A stretch of 64,000 nt of DNA from Heliocybe sulcata (lineage: Eukaryota; Basidiomycota; Agaricomycetes; Gloeophyllales; Gloeophyllaceae). Positions 24,164 to 36,661 of the stretch are shown one piece after another (the stretch's first letter is position 1; every line of letters begins with the position of its first letter). Below the pieces are notes generated by a model. That model was not told the origin of the DNA. It ran no database searches and saw nothing but the letters and a program-made list of their open reading frames with translations. The position numbers and the translations under genes are program-made. Location of the stretch: positions 171,723 to 235,722 of the forward strand of contig ML213533.1 in the NCBI GenBank assembly GCA_004369045.1. The letters run 5' to 3'.

Positions 24164-25742
24164 ATGGCCCCAATGGACTTGGTGTAAGTCCTCTCAACTA
24201 CTGTCCGAGTGCCAGCTCATCCACATTCGTAGCACCGGTCCTACACTGGTAGGAACCATGTTCAATGTCTTCCTCTTTGGCTGCGTCGTCGTACAATGCT
24301 ACACCTACTTCGAGAGGTATAAGAAGTAAATTTCGATTCTTCCGAGTCGTCGCAAGGAGTCTGATAGAGTGTTATAGTGATCGCCCCTTCATACGCGTCA
24401 TGGTACGTCCCTTTCTCTGTTCCCCTACCCCCTCTGACATCTCGCAGGTATGCATGCTGCTATTCGTAGAGACCCTTGCCACGGGATTCGGCGTTGCCAC
24501 AACCTACGGTGCTACCATCACGACCTTCGGTATATATATGATCATCTACGCCAATAATCACTCATCTCGGGATAGGCGACGCGGCAGCAGCTTCTATGGC
24601 TGACTGGAGATCGGCTGTAGGGCCCGTGTTCATGGTACAGGTTGTCATTCATCTACCCATCCTCTTGGTTGACCTCGCTGCCATCAGGCCATTATCTCTT
24701 CGACAGTGCAGACTTTCTTCGCCTGGCGTGTTTACACCATAACAAATTCGAAAGTGTTCTTCGGTGGCATCCTCTTCCTCATCATTGTGTCCGCAGGTAA
24801 GACGATCTCTCGAGTGATCCATATATCATCTACCCACTTCAAACAGCCGCGGCCGGCATTACCGGGATTGGAGGAACTATCATCTTAGCTCAAAAAAGCT
24901 GGGATGCCTGGGAGCTGGAGGCACCCATTGTGGTCTGGCTCGTAACGGCTGTCATCGTCGACAGCTTAATTACCGGTACTCTTTGCCTGTATCTGGTACG
25001 CACAAAAAGCCGTGCATAGAAGAGAGACAACTGACTCAGATTACGCAGCGAGGCAGTCGCACTGGTTTCTCCCAGACGGATCACCTTATTACCAGGCTAA
25101 TCAAATGTAGGTATATGTCGTTTGATCGCTTACCTTGTACTCATGATTGTCTAGTGACCGTTCAAACGGGTATGGTCACCACGGTATGGACAATCATCGA
25201 CCTCTCACTGTATCTCGCCATGGTAAGTCCTTCCGCCTTCAACTGATTGACGACACCTGACTGCTTTCCCGCCAAACACAGTCGCAGCCCGTGCACCTCA
25301 TCTTCAACCTCCCATTGCCAAAGCTATACACGAATTCCTTGCTGTCGACGCTGAACGCGCGAGTCGGCATTGCAGGTTCGTCTAGCCGCTCCGGGCAAGC
25401 GATCACCTTCACAGGCTCGGAGTGGAAGGACAATGCGAGGGATGGGCAAAGTGCAGCCAGTGGAATCCATGTCACCACCGTCGCCACGGTAAGAGAATTC
25501 TAATAATCACGGGAGATAAGTGTCATAACCAAAGTTGCACTTTAGGTACACCACGACGAGTTTGAGCTCAGACCGCAGACGAAGAAGGACACTCCGCGCA
25601 CCATTGACGACTCGACAAGTGAGTCCTTCCTTACTGCTGCCTGGTCAGAGACTAACAATGCTTTTCGGCAGGTGGGAATGATGACCTAGAAATCGAGGCG
25701 TCGCCAAAGAAGCATGGGGAATACTCGCTGACATGGAATTAG
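24164..25742 (+). CDS. DUF6534 seven-transmembrane protein
   Basis: Integral membrane protein of unknown function from a family greatly expanded in Agaricomycetes. The start ATG at 24164 gives MAPMDLV, then a canonical GTAAGT intron, then TGPTLVGTMFNVFLFG. Hydrophobic helices follow in order: VFLFGCVVVQCYTYF, MLLFVETLATGFGVA, AIISSTVQTFFAWRVY, VFFGGILFLIIVSA, GITGIGGTIILA, VVWLVTAVIVDSLITGTL and MVTTVWTIIDLSLYLAM. The last is followed by HLIFNLPLPKLYTNSLLSTL, the typical DUF6534 signature. The cytosolic tail is Ser/Thr/Lys-rich and ends HGEYSLTWN with TAG at 25740-25742. About eight short introns, all with good junctions. Apparently intact; possible role in sensing, not shown. Confidence 0.87.
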
Positions 25743-26171
25743 TAGCCTCCGGCCTCTTTGCGCCTTGTTACTCTCTTTGCCGAGATTCACAGACGTTCCT
25801 TTGTATCTATCTTTGTATCTTACGACCGATTCTATCTAGACAGCTTCCGAGAGTCAATCTGAGGGTCACCGGCACCCGTCAACAGACACGTCGTGAATGT
25901 ATCACTGCACTGCGGCATATGTACTTGACAATGGCGACGTCGGAATTTGTGGCCTGTTTCTAAGGTCGTACTTCATGGCGTATAGGATACGGGTACTCTG
26001 TTTATGTAACCGTGGCACGCGCAAGGAGTGATGATACTGACATTGATCGGGATAGATTCCGACAATTGGATCTGTACGAGTCGGCTAGCGTATGTAGAGT
26101 ATTTCCCCGTTCAACAACTGCATCTCTTACTTCTTTTTCGGGTTCGTCTTCTTAATCTTCTTCCGTCTTCT
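25743..26171. other. Convergent intergenic region
   Basis: 3' flanks of the DUF6534 gene and of the minus-strand F-box gene. No gene seen. Confidence 0.5.
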
Positions 26172-26292
26172 TCAATCCTCCGCAAATCCAGTCTTGATCT
26201 CTCCTGTATCCGAAATACGCCAGAACTGAACTGTGATACCGTCCCAGAGCACAACCAATGTTTTCTTCAAGCGCCTGACGGCTAACAAGTCC

Positions 26293-27510
26293 CTATACGT
26301 CGTCGAGGGATACTCTCTTAGTCTGGACTCCAGCACGGTATACGGACAAGATCTTCGGGATATCCGTACCCAGGAGCAAAGGAGCTCGGAGTCGGAGGTG
26401 CTCCAGCTGTGGTAGGTACGTCGCACGCTGGTTATCAGGGTCTACTAGAAGATTGGAAATGAAGAACTTGATGTCCCCTCCGAGTGGATTACGATCATCC
26501 GTGCCAAAAATCGCCAGCTTCTTCAAATTTGGCGTGAACAGCCAGGGCGTCCACGAATCGTCGACATCCGTGAAGAGAATTTGACTGGACTCTATCTTAA
26601 GTTCCTCCAGTGAAGAGATAGAGCCTCCGAGCATCGCGTTCAAGGAATTTGCGGGGCAAATGTGGCCTGCTGTCGCATGGAGCGCCAGCTTTGTGACGTT
26701 CGGGGTCTGCAAGCGAGACAGGAAAGCGTCTGCCGTCCCTCGATAGTCCAGATGCAGACTGAATGAACTTAGGCAGCCAAGGTGTCTATGCGGACCCTCC
26801 TCGACGTCGTTCAGGCCAGCCATGAAGTGCAGCTCGCAGCTTTCCATAAGAAAGCATTGCCCGAGTATATCCAGACAACGGCGAGCTGAATCCAAGTTCC
26901 CGAGGCGCACAGGAGTCAGTTGCGTCCAAGGAATATGCGATAGGTTCATTTCCCAGATGGGCCAGTTGCACTCGAGCCTACGAAGGGCAGGCAACCGCGC
27001 GAATTGGTCCGGAAGTTGTAACCCATAGACGGACCAAAACGGGCTCATTCCAGTCCACAAGTATAGGTACTCCAGTTGACGTAGTGTATAAGAAGCAGCG
27101 GATATGATAGCAACAATTGTCCGGGACGGAAGTGGGGTGATAATCTTCAAGTGCCGGCAGCGATGCGCAGTCTCCATCAGTGCGACGTATAATGCATCGT
27201 TTCGAAGCATCTCTGTTTGGAAATCACCGATGGAAACGAATAAAGGAGATTGACCTGATCGGCTTATCCAGCTCTTCGTGAGTGATGTGCACTCGTCTGC
27301 CGTACTCACGAAAATGGATATATGGTTCGAGCACCAGAGTTCAGGTGTGCGTATTGCGGTTTCGCGCCATGAGCTGCAGATCTGCGTAAGAAGTAATGGC
27401 GCCGACAACGGAGACGGAACCACGAAGTCGTCCGTTGGAAGACATCTGAAGAACACTTGCCAGCTCAGTAGTTCGGGAGGGAGACTTTGGATCAGCAACA
27501 CTGAAGTCAT
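26293..27510 (-). CDS. F-box-like/leucine-rich protein, paralogue 1 (C-terminus possibly frameshifted)
   Basis: Single-exon F-box-like gene. The first ATG in the frame is at plus-strand 27508-27510 (MTSVLLIQSLPPELLSWQVF); upstream the frame meets a stop. The F-box-like segment continues CLPTDDF, LLLTQICSSWRETAIRTPELW. A long Leu-rich region follows with blocks such as FARLPALRRLECNWPIWEM that are nearly shared with the neighbour at 28006-29457 (LPALRRLECHWPIWHMDLS), so the two are tandem paralogues. The frame stops at 26293 soon after IPKILSVYRAG, but another frame (26172-26426) continues with plausible coding sequence (LRRLKK-like, VVLWDGITVQFWRI). A 1-base indel or sequencing error near 26320-26350 is therefore likely. 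Presumed SCF adaptor; substrate unknown. Confidence 0.75.
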   Translation of the reverse strand: MTSVLLIQSLPPELLSWQVFFRCLPTDDFVVPSPLSAPLLLTQICSSWRETAIRTPELWCSNHISIFVSTADECTSLTKSWISRSGQSPLFVSIGDFQTEMLRNDALYVALMETAHRCRHLKIITPLPSRTIVAIISAASYTLRQLEYLYLWTGMSPFWSVYGLQLPDQFARLPALRRLECNWPIWEMNLSHIPWTQLTPVRLGNLDSARRCLDILGQCFLMESCELHFMAGLNDVEEGPHRHLGCLSSFSLHLDYRGTADAFLSRLQTPNVTKLALHATAGHICPANSLNAMLGGSISSLEELKIESSQILFTDVDDSWTPWLFTPNLKKLAIFGTDDRNPLGGDIKFFISNLLVDPDNQRATYLPQLEHLRLRAPLLLGTDIPKILSVYRAGVQTKRVSLDDV

Positions 27511-28005
27511 ATTCCCGACAACATCTTCAATTTGTGCTTTCAAGTCCTGCGTTGCCGAAAGTGTTCTCCAGGCTCATGGTGGATATCAGTCAGTGGGAAG
27601 CGGCTGTTTTCGGTGCAAGAGATTCAAGTTGAACGGCAGAATTGACTGAGTACAGAACATAACAGAGACGTTTGAGCACCTCCTTCAAAAACTACTTTAC
27701 CCACCAGCTGTCCGACGTTGCGACCTAGTATATGCGGGGGTCGCGTAGCAGCAGGAGCATCAAAAACAATCAAGGAAGTCCACAGCCGCGTGACGTGACG
27801 GCATGACGGCTCTCACGTGGACGTGACGATTCAGGCCGCGCTTCGCCCATCGTGTTCAGCACTCGCAGCTGAGACGAGACCGGTTAACAACGGCCCAGAA
27901 GTCACAGGCTTACAAATATATTTTAAGTACAGGATCAGGACCGCAGAGATCATTATTCCTTCCGTGTGCTTCGTCAGGGACCATCCACCCCATCCTCGCT
28001 TATGC
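27511..28005. other. Intergenic region between tandem F-box genes
   Basis: Promoter region of paralogue 1 and 3' flank of paralogue 2. It holds a cluster of GTGACG/CACGTGG-type motifs at 27790-27830. No gene seen. Confidence 0.45.
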
Positions 28006-29457
28006 TCAAGGACACCTTTCTACCTCTCCTGACTCCGTCAAATGCCATGCTTTCATGATCACGGGGGATGTACGAAAAGACAGCTCGGCATTTCTAAGGC
28101 GCGTGGTAGGATAGATATCTCCAGTCTGCGGGAGCCTTGAATGCACGACACGGCGGAATGTGTCTTCTGAAGGAGGATCCATATGGGGATAGTCAGCCGA
28201 AAGGTATAACTCTTCGAGACGCGGGAGATAGGTTATGCTGGAACCGTCGGGACTGACGCAGAGCTTGGATAGGACTGCTTCGATCTGTCCGCCGAACGGG
28301 TCATCATCGATATTGCCCTCGATGTTCAGCTTCTTGAGGTTCCGGGTGAACTCCCAGATCTTCCAATAGTCGTCTATGCTATTGAAGCAAAGGCCCTTGG
28401 ACGCTAATATATTCAGCTCTTCTACTGGACCACTGGCACCTCCAAGCATGGTCCTGATAGAATCAATGGAGCCTATGCGACCTCCCCGCGGACTAGTGTG
28501 GAGGGAGAGGTGAAGAAGGCTGGGCATCCGTAGGCGGGATATAAATGCATCTATAGTGTCCTGGCAATGGCGCTCCACTGCGAACTTGACCAGGTTGTCC
28601 AACTGGAGTACGGATCCTGTCTCAATGTCGTTTAGTCCCGCATCGAAGGCGAGGGTGCAACTCTCCAGAACATGACATTGCTCGAGCAGCTGCAGACACT
28701 TGCGAGCAGACGTTAAGTCATGGAGTCCCAAGCATGTGAGCTGCGTCCACGGTACGTTTGATAGATCCATATGCCAGATAGGCCAATGGCACTCCAGTCT
28801 TCGGAGGGCCGGAAGGGACGCGAACTTGCCCGTAAGGAGGAAAGAGGGGTCTCGGAGTACCGAAGCGTGGATCCATCCCATTTCGAGACCCTCAAGCATA
28901 GGGAAATGACTGGATGTATCACATAGAGCGGAGATCAACGACTGCGACGGAAAACAGGTAGTGATCTTAAGGTTCTTGCACCGGGCGATGGTTCCCAGCA
29001 GGAGTTTGTAGGGCGCATCGCTTGGTGATGCAGTGGCAAGCCGATAGTCGTCGAGATGAATGGATAAAGGAAGACATCCGGACCGTTCCACCCATGTCCG
29101 CATGATCTCCGTCCAGAAAGGGACTGTGACCCGGAGCGTGCCCAAGGCGGTCACGTATCCAGTGAGAGGTATTTTCATTGAGCACCAGAGCCCAGGTGTG
29201 TGAAGCGCAACGTCTCTCCACAGACTGCAGACCTGAAGAAGGACAACTTGTACCGCGCACCGCGAGGGACGCACGAATTCATCCGTCGGAAGGCAATGTA
29301 TGAAGACTTTGCTGAGGAGCTCCGGAAGCAGATCTTGTATCGGAAATACTGACGCAGCCATGCCGGAAGACCCATCCACCCCATGAGTCAACTCGTACGC
29401 ATCCTCATACTCCAAGCCTGCCACGGGCATGCTGCCCTCAGCGGCGTCAGATTCCAT
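28006..29457 (-). CDS. F-box-like/leucine-rich protein, paralogue 2
   Basis: Single-exon gene on the minus strand. I chose the ATG at plus-strand 29455-29457 (MESDAAEGSMPVAG); the frame is open further upstream, but that part (RPPSPRK...) reads like non-coding leader. The F-box-like motif is LLPELLSKVFIHCLPTDEF then VVLLQVCSLWRDVALHTPG, followed by Leu-rich repeats including LPALRRLECHWPIWHMDLS and a conserved end LRNAELSFRTSPVIMKAW. About 483 residues, with intact frame. Tandem duplicate of 26293-27510. Likely a ubiquitin-ligase adaptor, inferred from the family only. Confidence 0.82.
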   Translation of the reverse strand: MESDAAEGSMPVAGLEYEDAYELTHGVDGSSGMAASVFPIQDLLPELLSKVFIHCLPTDEFVRPSRCAVQVVLLQVCSLWRDVALHTPGLWCSMKIPLTGYVTALGTLRVTVPFWTEIMRTWVERSGCLPLSIHLDDYRLATASPSDAPYKLLLGTIARCKNLKITTCFPSQSLISALCDTSSHFPMLEGLEMGWIHASVLRDPSFLLTGKFASLPALRRLECHWPIWHMDLSNVPWTQLTCLGLHDLTSARKCLQLLEQCHVLESCTLAFDAGLNDIETGSVLQLDNLVKFAVERHCQDTIDAFISRLRMPSLLHLSLHTSPRGGRIGSIDSIRTMLGGASGPVEELNILASKGLCFNSIDDYWKIWEFTRNLKKLNIEGNIDDDPFGGQIEAVLSKLCVSPDGSSITYLPRLEELYLSADYPHMDPPSEDTFRRVVHSRLPQTGDIYPTTRLRNAELSFRTSPVIMKAWHLTESGEVERCP

Positions 29458-29990
29458 GGTGGCGTGGTGAAGAACTTGAATCTTCTCGAGTGGAAGAATA
29501 GATGTTATCAGAAGAAATATGCGTGGAACGGCAGACGACTTTACCTTGCGTGGAGATGGGGGTCGCGGGACAAGGGAGGATCGGCAAGCCCCCGAGCGGC
29601 GAGCCACGATATAAACCGGTAGTCACGTGCATCAATGATGCGGCTCTGAAAGGCACGTGCGCCGTGCCACAACCACACCGCGCTTCAACCTTCTCCAGCA
29701 GGACCGGCCTCAGCAATATTAATGTCGCTGCATCTGCAATGCAATTTTGTTATCTGGATGTATATCTGTATTGTCCATGTAGCTGTAGTCAGACTTTTGG
29801 GCAGTAAGTGTGAATCCACCGACCGCGTTGCCTGCTTGCACTCCTTTACAGAACAATGCGAAGCAGCACGAGCAAATAACTGGAGCTCGTCCGTGCAACA
29901 TGAAACATGATCTCTTGCAGGGTGTGACGTTTCGCTGATGTCGCGTTGTCCGAGCCATGTATGTACAGAGCAACTATACTAAAATTCAAA
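29458..29990. other. Intergenic region
   Basis: 5' region of F-box paralogue 2 and 3' flank of the ankyrin gene. No feature recognised beyond an AT-rich block (GATATAAACC) near 29608-29616. Confidence 0.4.
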
Positions 29991-32900
29991 TCATGATATG
30001 GTCCGACGTTTCAGAGCTACAAGAACGTCTCGCACCAAGCGCAGCCAGCTGTAACACCTATCTACTTCATCGAAAGCACCATCAATCTTCGCCTCTATCT
30101 TCCGTATCATCAGCTTGCGCAAGAACCTAATATCCTCTTCATCGCCATCGTTCAGCGTGGAACCAATTGATGCTACGGACGTTCGTCCCGATGCCAAATT
30201 TCCGCCGAGACTGCTCGTGAAGTCGGCGGGGGAGATCCTACAGTCCGAGCGAACGGATTCGTCTGGACTTCCGATGCCTCGCAAGGCACTGTGAAGAGCA
30301 TTCTCCCTGGCCTATATCGCCTACGTCAGCCTGGTTCATGGAGTACTGATGATGCAACAAACCTCGATGACTAGATGAGCCATGCGCTCCGTCTGTCCCA
30401 GCGACATTCGGGCTGACGAGATGAATGCATCGGCCTCCACCATCCAAAGTTCAGCGTCGTGGTCGACCGTCCAGATGAGGACGAACTCACAGTTTTCAGT
30501 AATTCATTAATAGCGTCTAGGTCGGTACGAGCGGTATGGAGAACTAGGTCACACTCTCTAAAGGCGTGAACCTGGGCGCCTTCGGTGTGATACCACTGGC
30601 CTTCCGCTAGATCTGGCATGGATCGGTGCCGTGCACCCGCGGAGTCGAGGCTCGCCCTATGAGCGTCTCTCGAGTGCCGTTCATGATCGACTGCGCACTC
30701 ATCCTCATCCAAATCGGCCACGATATTCAGCTTCGACGCCCGCTCTGGGCCGACCTTCTTTTTCAACCAGGCCCTAAGCCTTGCGGAGCCGTAGCCGCTG
30801 ATACCATCTTCCCCGCGATAGAATATGCTGCTCCTGCTGGCGGTAGATCCAGCTCTCGACCTGCCTCCAGACAAAGAGCTGCCAGTGGATGAGGAGGAAG
30901 CGTCCTCCAAACCACGCACTGCACTTGAAGTTGTCCGCGCATGCCCATTCCGGCTATCCCGAGGTGGGCTAGATGAATTCGCCATCCAGGCATCCAGCCA
31001 CGCAGGGAGCTGCACCAATTTTCTCCTCGTCAGCCCTGTATTTTGCGAGTCGGCGATTTGAAAGAGAGGCGGCGATGTCTCGATGCTCTGGCTCTTATAT
31101 CCGGTGCTGCCTGACGCACTGGACTGGCTCAGGCGCGACGCAAGCGTCCTTTGCGACTCTGCAGAATTGGCGGTCTGCCTCCTGAGGCGCTGGTACGTCG
31201 CTTTCCAAGTCTCCTGATCGTCATCGTCCTGAATAGCCCTCTTCTCATTCACGCTATCGCGCACAGAAGTCGACAGGCGGTCAACCTTCCCGTACAGCTT
31301 CCGGCCGTTCTCCACTTCCTTCGTGGCATCCTCCAACCTTGATGTGTAGAACGCAAAAATCTTCCTACTCTTCTTCCTCGTTTCCTCCAGCATCAAAAGC
31401 AGCTCGTCGACCTTGTCTCGCGTACAGCCTTCTCGGGCACCACGGGAAACGATGGTGAGATTATCCAATATACCCTGCGCCAGGCTTAAACCGGCATCAG
31501 CCTCACCACCATAGTGCGCGCTGGCGATCTCGGGCAGCTGAGGGGAGACAATCCGACTGAAAGACAAGACGCTTCCATTCGAAAACTTGTGCGAGTGCGT
31601 AAAGGACGATTGCGCCTTCACTGTCCGCGCGGACATGACAGAGGCGGGTCGCGAAGTATCCGTGCCCAATAGTATCTTATATCGTGATTGAGCGACGTCC
31701 AGAGCAGTTTGTCTGCCAATTAGTGCAGATCAGCAACCAATCGCACACGCCGCCATGCTCGAAGGCTCACCCCTTGGCATTCTTCATCCTCCTCACGATA
31801 CCCTCCACATCGCAATCCAACAATGCCATCAAAACTTCAATGTTCTCGCCGTATTCCGCTGCGATGTGAATAGGGGTGTCCTCATTCTTGTCCTTGGCGG
31901 CCAACGGCGCCTTGAGATCCTTCACGAGATGCATCACCAGCCTGTACATATTCCCCGCGGCGACGTAATCGTAATCCCAGTTCCGGGCATGCCGCGCAAG
32001 ACAGTGTAAGGGCGTCCATTGCTCGGTCCGCGTGAACAGGCTGATCTCCGCGCCTGCCCGGTAAAGCGCGTCTAGGGCCTCGCGAGAGGGCTTCGGCACG
32101 GAAACGCAGTAATGGATCGCACTCCAGCCAGAGGCATCCGGGAGGTTGACGAGGAGAGGGTCAGAGGTGAAGGTGACGGTAGATGAAGACGGGCCAATCG
32201 AAGGGGGTTGCGGAAAAAGCAGGGAGTGAAGGACGGAGATGTCCGCGGAGGTGATAGCAGTGATTAACGAGTCCGTCGATTTGACAAGAAGGTTACGGGA
32301 GAAGTAATCGGTCGAAGGAGGCATGCAAAGCTCCTGCGAAGATGAGGATACGATGACATCGAGAAGAGCGTCAGTCCGTGGCTGGGCTGAGGGAGAAAGC
32401 TTTCGTTTCTGATGGTACGTAGTTGATCGATGTATCTATGACATGAGCTAATAAAAGCACGGACCTCAGCATCGCGTGTTCTACGCCTGCGCAGAGATCC
32501 TTCGCACAGCCATAGCACTCTGGGATGTGCCAGAGCGAACTGAACAGAAGTACGAGAGTGCAGATCACGGGCGTCCGGTCTAGCACCGTACGCAACCTAG
32601 CAATACGTTCATCTATCTGTTCAACAAGGGATATTTACACTTCGCTCACCAATTGCTGCACTACTTCTAGGTTGTTGTCCCTGCAGGCATCTACGCCACC
32701 CGAGTTGTTGAGTCAGACAAAGAAGGCATGCATGAGGTGAACTCACACATTAGAGGAGTAGCCCCGTGTGCGTCGACGCTATCGACCAGTAAACGCCCAC
32801 TGCTGGTACGAAGAAGCACTTCCACGGCAGATGGCAGGTTTAACCAGGAAGCCATTCCTAGTACTGTCACGCCATTCAGGCTATGTTGCGGCGCATTGAG

Positions 32901-33239
32901 CTCGTAGATCGACATCTCATCATGGCTCGCGATGAGCTGAAGGACAGTCAATCGCTTATCCGTCATGAACGAAGCATCCTGTGCCATCCCGACAGTCTTC
33001 CAGCTGCGGGTCGGGAATCAGTGATATCAGCTAGGCTTAACAGACAACTCAAATTCATACCTCTCGCCTGTGAGCGCACACGTCAATGCCGTCCTGCGGG
33101 CAGCATCGCTGGCCTTCGGATCAGCACCGAGCGCCAAAGCCCTTCTCGCTCCCGCATCGTCTCCCTCGATCGCGCACTCGATCAATAGAGCATTCAGGAT
33201 ATCCACTCCCAGAGAATATTGGATTACGTCGGTCGCCAT
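29991..33239 (-). CDS. Ankyrin-repeat protein with long Ser-rich C-terminal region
   Basis: A single multi-exon gene; the separate open stretches splice in one order. The start ATG (plus-strand 33237-33239) opens MATDVIQYSLGVDILNALLI. Ankyrin-type units follow: EGDDAGARRALALGADPKAS, LGMASWLNLPSAVEVLL, VDSVDAHGATPLMC, LPDASGWSAIHYCVS, EQWTPLHCLARHA, KNEDTPIHIAAEYGENIEVL and QTALDVAQSRYK. After the repeats comes a disordered, Ser/Arg-rich region of over 500 residues (SFTHSHKFSNGS, SSSSTGSSLSGGRSR) with coiled-coil-like stretches (LLLMLEETRKKSRKIFAFY). The C-terminus ends LVRDVLVALKRRTIS; the stop is TGA at plus-strand 29991-29993. Ankyrin repeats mediate protein binding; the specific role is unknown. 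No lesion seen. Confidence 0.8.
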
Positions 33240-34341
33240 AGTCTAGTCAAGTCGTTACTGCCAGCAGCGAGAGAAGTTGAAGGGGATGACGATCCAAGAC
33301 GGAAGGAGAAAGCGCTGGTGCTGTTTCAAAATCAGGTTGTTACTTTTAGCTAAAGCTTCCCCGACGTGAAACACGAAGACCGAGGGGACCTACTTTAAAG
33401 CCATGGCCCCAATTATCCGTATGAATTGCGATGATCTTGGTTGGTGATATAGCTTTTATCATCTTTCCTGTAGTGGCGGACATGACCACACGGCCATCAT
33501 CCACGAACAAGCACGACTCGCATGCTGGCCCTTCGTAGTTTATACACCACTCAAAGGGATTGCCTGTTTCGAAGGAATGTGTTACGTCTTCGTCACAGGT
33601 ACATTACCGACAGGTCAGATTTAGATTCGAATTCTCGGAGGAAGGGAAGCTCCTGTAGCGCTCGCATTGCCGAGGAACCAAACACGTTATGCCTCTATAA
33701 CTAGACGCCAGAGTTAAAGATACATACTTAGAGTTTCGGCAGAACTGCAAACCTAAGCAGATATCCGCCTGAACTATACAGAAACCAGACAGAGGGGATT
33801 CAGAAGTACGGCAATGCCAAGAGAAACGGATCACCACATCCCGCCAGGGAGAAATTCGCACCCTCAGTAATCATCTGACAAGAATTCGAAAATCGGGAAC
33901 TTCAATCGTCGCAGCGTTTCAGTCTCAACGATCTCGACTTGAGTTTCAACGTTACAGCTTGACGTCGTCGCCAATATTTGTCCACTCGTGGCTACGAGTG
34001 GCGCTTGAGAGCGCAGCATCCACGTCTGAGCTGATTGACATCAAGACCTCGACCTACGAATTCTCTAATTTCTTTCTGTCAAGAGGGTTATGACGCCCAT
34101 GGCTGGAATTCGTTCGTAATACAAAGTGCCTGCGGAAATGTCCAGAGTATGCAATTCGAGTCTCGACTGATGTAGGCTATGTATATAATGAGGCGTGTTG
34201 CGCAAGTAATAATACTACATTTGACGGATGTTTGCGATAGATAAATGAGAATGGAATAAACAGAAACGTGTAGTTTGCGATGCATCAGGCCAAGGGCCGG
34301 CAAGACTATTCAATAACGAAGAGTCAGGGAAGTAGACGCCC
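33240..34341. other. 1.1 kb intergenic region
   Basis: Upstream region of the ankyrin gene and 3' flank of Mex67. Short open frames only; AT-rich around 34130-34270. No gene, repeat or RNA recognised. Confidence 0.5.
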
Positions 34342-36661
34342 CTATAGGAAGGCATCTCGAGCAAGATTGCCCTGCAGGAACATCAACACGAGCTAGAACA
34401 TACACACCATTACAAGCACGCACCTTGACTTCCTCGAAGTTCTTCACCGCCCTGTCGAGATCCCACCCATTGCTCTGTAAGCACTCCACGGCGAACTTGA
34501 CGTTCAACCCAGTCCGCTGACATATTTGCAATACGAGCGATCGCTGGGGCTCCGGCTGCATTCCAACATGGAAAGGACGGCAACGACGACCCTTGGTCAA
34601 AAATCGACGAAGACAATACACACAGGGGCCACTTACGATTTGGGAGAGCTCTTGCTGTACTTCAGGCGGGATTTGCGACAACGAGAAAGCAGGCAGAGGA
34701 TCACCATGCTGCACCCTCATGGGACCCGGCTTCCATGCCTCAGGGCTCGAATAACTCCGCACCACCAACTGGTCCGACATGATCATGACATCCCACCCAT
34801 TCAGCTTCGCTCTCGAGCCCTCCGGAGCCGGTGCAAGAATGAAAGACCGGTCAAAACTTCTTTCGCCACCAACGGGTTCTGGAAAAGCAATATGGTTCAA
34901 CGACAGTAGCCAACGGTACACATGGAAGCCACTTACGTTCCGTAAACTGTCCATGCACACTCGTAAACAAACTCATCCCCGCACCTTCCCCCACCGGCCA
35001 TGCATCCACACAAAATTTCTCCGGCGACCCCGCAACATCATGCCTGCTCCCCGGCAACGCACACATCGCACGTACAGCCTCCTCGCTCCCCACATGCAGA
35101 CTCTTCACCATCTTGTCCAGCCCACCCGCCATCCGGCTCAAATTCCTTGACCCGCCGTGCCCACCAGCCAACCAAGGCGACCACTCCAGCCTCTTCTGAT
35201 TCGGCATCTCCTTCGAATACTGGAAGCCCTGCATACGCGCGCGAGTAGGTATTGCGGTGTTCGCGGAGAAGGAAAATGTCGCGCTGGGATGGTACGCGTC
35301 CATGAGCGAGGCGCGCTGGTTGTCATAAGTCGAGAAGAAGCTGAGGATATCGATTAGATGCGTGCTCTGGCGGGCATATCGGAGCTACTCACCGGGCAAG
35401 GAAACCGCTGACTATCGAGGGCTCAACGCCGGTGATGAACGAACCCTGCATGTCGGCAGGGAAGGTCGTCGCGGCAGGCAGCTTAGCAGAGGCTGTTGAC
35501 GACGAGGCTTGCGGCGCATCAAAGGAGATGACTGTCATCGGCTCTCGGTCAAGCACCGTTAGCGATGGGAATCGGCGCCCGATTTCACTACGTGAGGTGA
35601 GCGACGCCACATGACCGATCCGAGTCTGATACATACCCCCTGTACTTGTCACCCCGACCGTTCTTGTACTCCAGCTCTCGGAGCGGATTCCCTATCAAAA
35701 TGAGCTCTTGCAATTGTTCCATTTTATGGTTCCGAGACGAGAAGTTGTCGAGATCTCGCCACAGTTGTAGGTTGTTATTCTCAAGAGAGAGATTGACGAG
35801 ATTGGGGAGATAATGAGGTAACGATGTTAAGAGCTGTCCCTGTGAGATGTTGTTGTTGGCGAGGGAGACCGTCTTGACCTGAACAGAAATGAATTTTATA
35901 ACAGAAGACTTTGTTTATCGACGCCACTTACCTCGGGTTTGAGCTGTGACGCAAGCTTGAAGATAACAGAGGCTTCTCGTAGAGATGATCCAGGGGCGCC
36001 TGGCGGCACCAATCGCGATCTTCGTATGATATCATCGTCGAGCATTCGCTGCAAGGCAATGAGCAACCGAACAAAGACATAGGTCGCAACCACGCACCTC
36101 CAGATTCAAGAACTGTGCCTCCGCGTTGTACCTGCTTTTAACGAACTCTCTCCAAACATCAACAGCCTTCTTCGATACAGTCGGCGTGCGCGGCTCCAGG
36201 CTCGGCTTCCCCGTCACAGCAGAGACGGCATTCCTTCGCATGCGGCCCACAGCCGTCGGCCGCGCAGCGCCCCGTATAGCGAGTGGCTCTGCACCTGTAA
36301 CGCGGGCAGAGAGCTTGAAGAGAGTCGACGACGAATGAACAACGTAAGCTAGCTGTTTTCATGGAGAAGGGGGGGTGAAGCGAGCACAGGGCAAGGGCGC
36401 GTGCAGTCCTGCACTGGCAACATCTTACAGGGAGATAAAAACAAGTCGCATATTTACCATAGATGTGCGGCTGGGGCCCGGCGTGTGATCTTTGTATGCA
36501 TCAATGGGCCGGGGACGGTGAGCACGGTGTTTGGAAGCGCCCTTGCGACCGCCAGGCTTGTCCGAGGCATCGCGCATGCGCTCGTCGCGGTCGATGAGCC
36601 CGGCACCGCGAAGAGCGCTAGACGCGATGGCGCGAGTACCGGTGATTTGTGTTGAGGTCAT
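34342..36661 (-). CDS. mex67: mRNA export factor Mex67 (NXF1/TAP family)
   Basis: Carries mature mRNA through nuclear pores by binding FG nucleoporins, normally with Mtr2. The ATG (plus-strand 36659-36661) opens [20 protein letters not shown], a basic N-terminus with [14 protein letters not shown]. Next come [20 protein letters not shown] and leucine-rich repeats ([48 protein letters not shown]), then [18 protein letters not shown] leading into the NTF2-like domain ([60 protein letters not shown]). The end is a UBA-like TAP-C domain: [25 protein letters not shown], intron, GNLARDAFL and TAG at plus-strand 34342-34344. Domain order is diagnostic of the family. Several short introns; apparently intact. 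Confidence 0.9.

Noticed and set aside
30371-31669. Ser-rich open frame as a stand-alone gene
   Set aside because: An upstream splice acceptor joins it to QTALDVAQSRYK of the ankyrin repeats; its first codon in the frame is not a plausible start.
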